Made by a program: the position numbers and the translations under genes. This document shows, one piece after another, positions 49,816-52,049 of a stretch of 52,049 bases of DNA (within the stretch, counting starts at the first letter, position 1; each line of letters opens with the position of its first letter). This DNA is from Massilibacteroides sp. Lineage in GTDB: Bacteria > Bacteroidota > Bacteroidia > Bacteroidales > Tannerellaceae. The stretch spans positions 1 to 52,049 of the forward strand of contig JAQVZS010000017.1 in the NCBI GenBank assembly GCA_028708075.1, given 5' to 3'. Under the pieces are notes generated by a model. The model saw nothing but the letters and a program-made list of their open reading frames with translations, made no database searches and was not told the DNA's origin.

Positions 49816-51786
49816 ATGAATTGTAAAGTGAAAAAATCAATGGCTGGGATTTGTTTGGGCAGTTTACTGATGTGTTCTTTTCTTCAGGCTCAGAATTCCA
49901 CTTATGAACTTCAGGTGGATGTGAAAGCATTAGGCGCCTCTATCCAACCTTCCATGTATGGAATCTTTTTCGAAGATATTAATTTCGGAGCAGATGGCGG
50001 ACTTTATGCCGAATTAATAAAGAACCGCTCTTTCGAGTTTGACAATCCTTTCGCCGGATGGGTGCCTTTCGGTGATGTGACGATCGAGACCAAAAATCCG
50101 TGTTTCGACCGTAATTCGCATTATGTCCGTTTGAAGAACCGCCATTTGATTACCGGGACAGGTCTTGATAATGAAGGATTCAGAGGTATTGGTGTTAAGG
50201 CAGGAGAGAAATATGATTTTACGGTTTATGCGCGGACAATAAATATAAAAGATACGCCAGTTAAGATTCGGGTAGAACTGGTGAATGCGGAAAACAATAT
50301 TTTCGAGACGCAACGGATCGAAATTGCCGGAACGGATTGGAAGAAATATGCTGTTGCTTTGTCGCCGAAAGCTACTGAAGTAAAAGCACGGCTAAGGATA
50401 ACGATGGAGACTCCCGGGACGATCGATCTAGAACATATTTCTCTTTTCCCTCAAAAAACGTTTATGAACCGTCCGAATGGTATGCGGGAAGATTTGGCGC
50501 AGGCTCTGAAAGCTTTAAAGCCGGGTGTGTTCCGCTTTCCGGGAGGTTGCATTGTCGAAGGAACGACGATCGAAACCCGCTATCAGTGGAAAAATACGGT
50601 TGGCCCGGTGGAAAATCGTCCAATCAATATTAACCGATGGAATTACACGTTCCCACACAAGAAATTTCCGGATTATTACCAGTCCTACGGCTTGGGCTTT
50701 TACGAATATTTTCTTTTAAGCGAAGATTTGGGAGCAGAGCCACTTCCGGTTTTGAATTGTGGACTTTCTTGCCAGTTTGAGAACGAGGGAATGGATCAGC
50801 ATGTTCTGGTGAAAGATCTGCAGCCGTATGTAGACGATGCGCTCGACCTGATTGAATTCGCGAACGGGCCGGTTACGTCGAAATGGGGGCGACTTCGTGC
50901 TCAGATGGGGCATCCGGAATCTTTTCATTTGAAGTTTATTGCCATTGGAAACGAACAATGGGGCCCGATTTATCCGGAACGTCTGAAGGTTTTTGTCGAC
51001 GCGATACGGGAGAAATATCCGGAAATAAAAATTGTGGGGGGATCTGGCCCGGGTTCGGAAGGTGAGGATTTTGACTATCTTTGGCCTGAAATGAGACGTT
51101 TAGGGGTGGATTTGGTAGACGAACATTTTTACCGTTCGCCGGAATGGTTTCTTCGTGAGGCTGCCCGTTATGATTCGTACGATCGAAGCGGTCCGAAAGT
51201 TTTTGCGGGCGAATATGCCTGTCATCCTGACAACCGGGAAAATAGTTTTTTGACTGCGCTCTGCGAAGCGGCCTTTATGACTGGTCTTGAACGCAACGCC
51301 GATGTGGTGCATCTGGCGACGTATGCTCCTCTGTTTGCCCATGTAGAGGCTTGGCAATGGCGTCCGGACTTAATCTGGTTTGATAACCTGCGTTACGTAT
51401 GTACACCAAATTATTATGTACAGCAACTCTATTCACTCAATTCTGGAACGCATGTGTTGTCTTTGTCGTTAGATGGAAAACCGCTTACGGGGCAGCACGA
51501 TTTATACGCCACGGCCGCATTCGACCAGAAAACTAACGAATTGATTCTGAAGATAGCCAACGTGTCTATCCAAAAAAAACGCATCCAACTGTTTGTCGCG
51601 GGCTTGGAGGAAAGAAAACACGCAGGTACTTGTACGCTTTTACAAAGCATGGATTTGGAAATAAAGAATACCTTAGAGCAACCCACGCAAATTGTACCTC
51701 GTGTTGTTCCGGTCGAGATGGGAAATTCAACTTTGAAGACGACTTTACTTCCATTCAGCTTTTCTGTTTATAGGATTTCTTTATGA
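49816..51786 (+). CDS. abfA: Secreted GH51 alpha-L-arabinofuranosidase
   Basis: A 656 aa exported retaining enzyme releasing L-arabinose from arabinan or arabinoxylan. I chose the ATG at 49816, placing the start after the promoter and giving a signal peptide (MAGICLGSLLMCSFLQAQ). A CBM4-like beta domain (about residues 65-195) is inserted after the first strand, then the GH51 TIM barrel (about 200-500) and a C-terminal beta-sandwich. Acid/base Glu380 in AIGNEQWGP and nucleophile Glu466 in FAGEYACHP are present. Divergent from galM and next to the ara cluster, it supplies arabinose outside the inner membrane. Three hairpins follow the gene. Confidence 0.95.
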   Translation: MNCKVKKSMAGICLGSLLMCSFLQAQNSTYELQVDVKALGASIQPSMYGIFFEDINFGADGGLYAELIKNRSFEFDNPFAGWVPFGDVTIETKNPCFDRNSHYVRLKNRHLITGTGLDNEGFRGIGVKAGEKYDFTVYARTINIKDTPVKIRVELVNAENNIFETQRIEIAGTDWKKYAVALSPKATEVKARLRITMETPGTIDLEHISLFPQKTFMNRPNGMREDLAQALKALKPGVFRFPGGCIVEGTTIETRYQWKNTVGPVENRPININRWNYTFPHKKFPDYYQSYGLGFYEYFLLSEDLGAEPLPVLNCGLSCQFENEGMDQHVLVKDLQPYVDDALDLIEFANGPVTSKWGRLRAQMGHPESFHLKFIAIGNEQWGPIYPERLKVFVDAIREKYPEIKIVGGSGPGSEGEDFDYLWPEMRRLGVDLVDEHFYRSPEWFLREAARYDSYDRSGPKVFAGEYACHPDNRENSFLTALCEAAFMTGLERNADVVHLATYAPLFAHVEAWQWRPDLIWFDNLRYVCTPNYYVQQLYSLNSGTHVLSLSLDGKPLTGQHDLYATAAFDQKTNELILKIANVSIQKKRIQLFVAGLEERKHAGTCTLLQSMDLEIKNTLEQPTQIVPRVVPVEMGNSTLKTTLLPFSFSVYRISL

Positions 51787-51810
51787 TGATAAAATGACAA
51801 AATGATTTTT

Positions 51811-51875
51811 AAAACGACTTTTTTGTGACATGAAAAAAAGTAATTTTTGATGGTTGAAAAAGTCGTTTTTTGATG
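51811..51875 (+). terminator. First hairpin after the arabinofuranosidase gene
   Basis: AAAACGACTTTTT (51811-51823) pairs with AAAAAGTCGTTTT (51857-51869) around a 33-base loop; a T-run follows. Likely the first of several terminators after the gene. Confidence 0.6.
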
Positions 51876-51887
51876 AAAAAAAATGTT

Positions 51888-51934
51888 CGGGATGATTTTT
51901 GATAAAATGGATTCAGCTCCAAAAATACATCCCG
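51888..51934. repeat. Second inverted repeat, short stem
   Basis: CGGGATG (51888-51894) pairs with CATCCCG (51928-51934) around a 33-base A/T-rich loop. No T-run directly follows on either strand. Confidence 0.5.
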
Positions 51935-51940
51935 ATCTTT

Positions 51941-52012
51941 AAAAAAAATCATACCGAAGGTTTTAAAAAATCATATTGATCTTTTGTAAAAACCTTCGGT
52001 ATGATTTTTTTT
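51941..52012. terminator. Long perfect hairpin terminator near window end
   Basis: A 24-base perfect stem (51941-51964 with 51989-52012, core ATCATACCGAAGG/CCTTCGGTATGAT) with A8 and T8 ends and a 24-base loop. Terminates both strands, so a convergent gene may lie beyond the window. Nothing else is recognisable between 51787 and 52049. Confidence 0.85.
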
Positions 52013-52049
52013 AGCCTAAGTTTTAATCATTTTTTAACAAGCATTTTGG

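Noticed and set aside
1-52049. Mobile element, prophage or CRISPR array
   Set aside because: I found no transposase, integrase, phage structural gene or spaced direct repeats on either strand.

Overview
The window reads as chromosome of a gut-type Bacteroidales (Bacteroidota), perhaps a Parabacteroides/Tannerellaceae relative. The evidence is a SusC/SusD pair with an ECF sigma and FecR anti-sigma, a full Bat (aerotolerance) operon, an L-arabinose cluster with a NUDIX-type AraR regulator, weak Shine-Dalgarno sequences, and many TAnnTTTG -7 promoter boxes typical of the phylum. The genus is a guess. I see no rRNA or tRNA gene, IS element, prophage or CRISPR array, and no gene-free stretch over 300 bases.

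Region 1 (1-16.4 kb): nspC (carboxynorspermidine decarboxylase) on the + strand, then an 11-gene-scale minus-strand polysaccharide utilisation locus (PUL). In transcription order it holds an ECF sigma, FecR anti-sigma, SusC, SusD, a six-hairpin glycosidase-like protein, a beta-propeller-like lipoprotein, an unrecognised secreted protein, a GH32-like protein with two altered catalytic motifs, an SGNH-alpha/beta-hydrolase fusion and a metallo-beta-lactamase-fold lipoprotein. The substrate cannot be read from sequence. A strong terminator-like hairpin after SusD probably makes the enzymes less abundant than SusC/D.

Region 2 (16.6-31.3 kb, + strand): housekeeping genes ftsY and rimO. Then an HU gene translationally coupled to a membrane-anchored HU-TM-LysM protein, which I think is the most interesting protein here. 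Then the Bat operon (moxR, DUF58, an accessory membrane protein, batA-E), a PAP2 phosphatase, a small HTH protein with its own terminator, and a DUF2007-UspA-UspA fusion.

Region 3 (31.3-36.8 kb): a minus-strand DUF2520/kdsC/maf operon faces a + strand lipase-like hydrolase/cdd pair, followed by a TonB-dependent receptor and a bidirectional terminator.

Region 4 (36.8-52 kb): pentose and galactose catabolism. galM-FHS transporter-galK-araR and araD-araA-araB-tkt-rpiB-SSS symporter all lie on the minus strand, with a divergent secreted GH51 arabinofuranosidase. Together they release arabinose, import sugars, convert L-arabinose to xylulose-5-P and feed the pentose phosphate pathway, with a parallel galactose entry. 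A near-perfect palindrome overlapping the araD promoter is a good candidate AraR operator. The window ends in a cluster of AT-rich hairpins behind the arabinofuranosidase.
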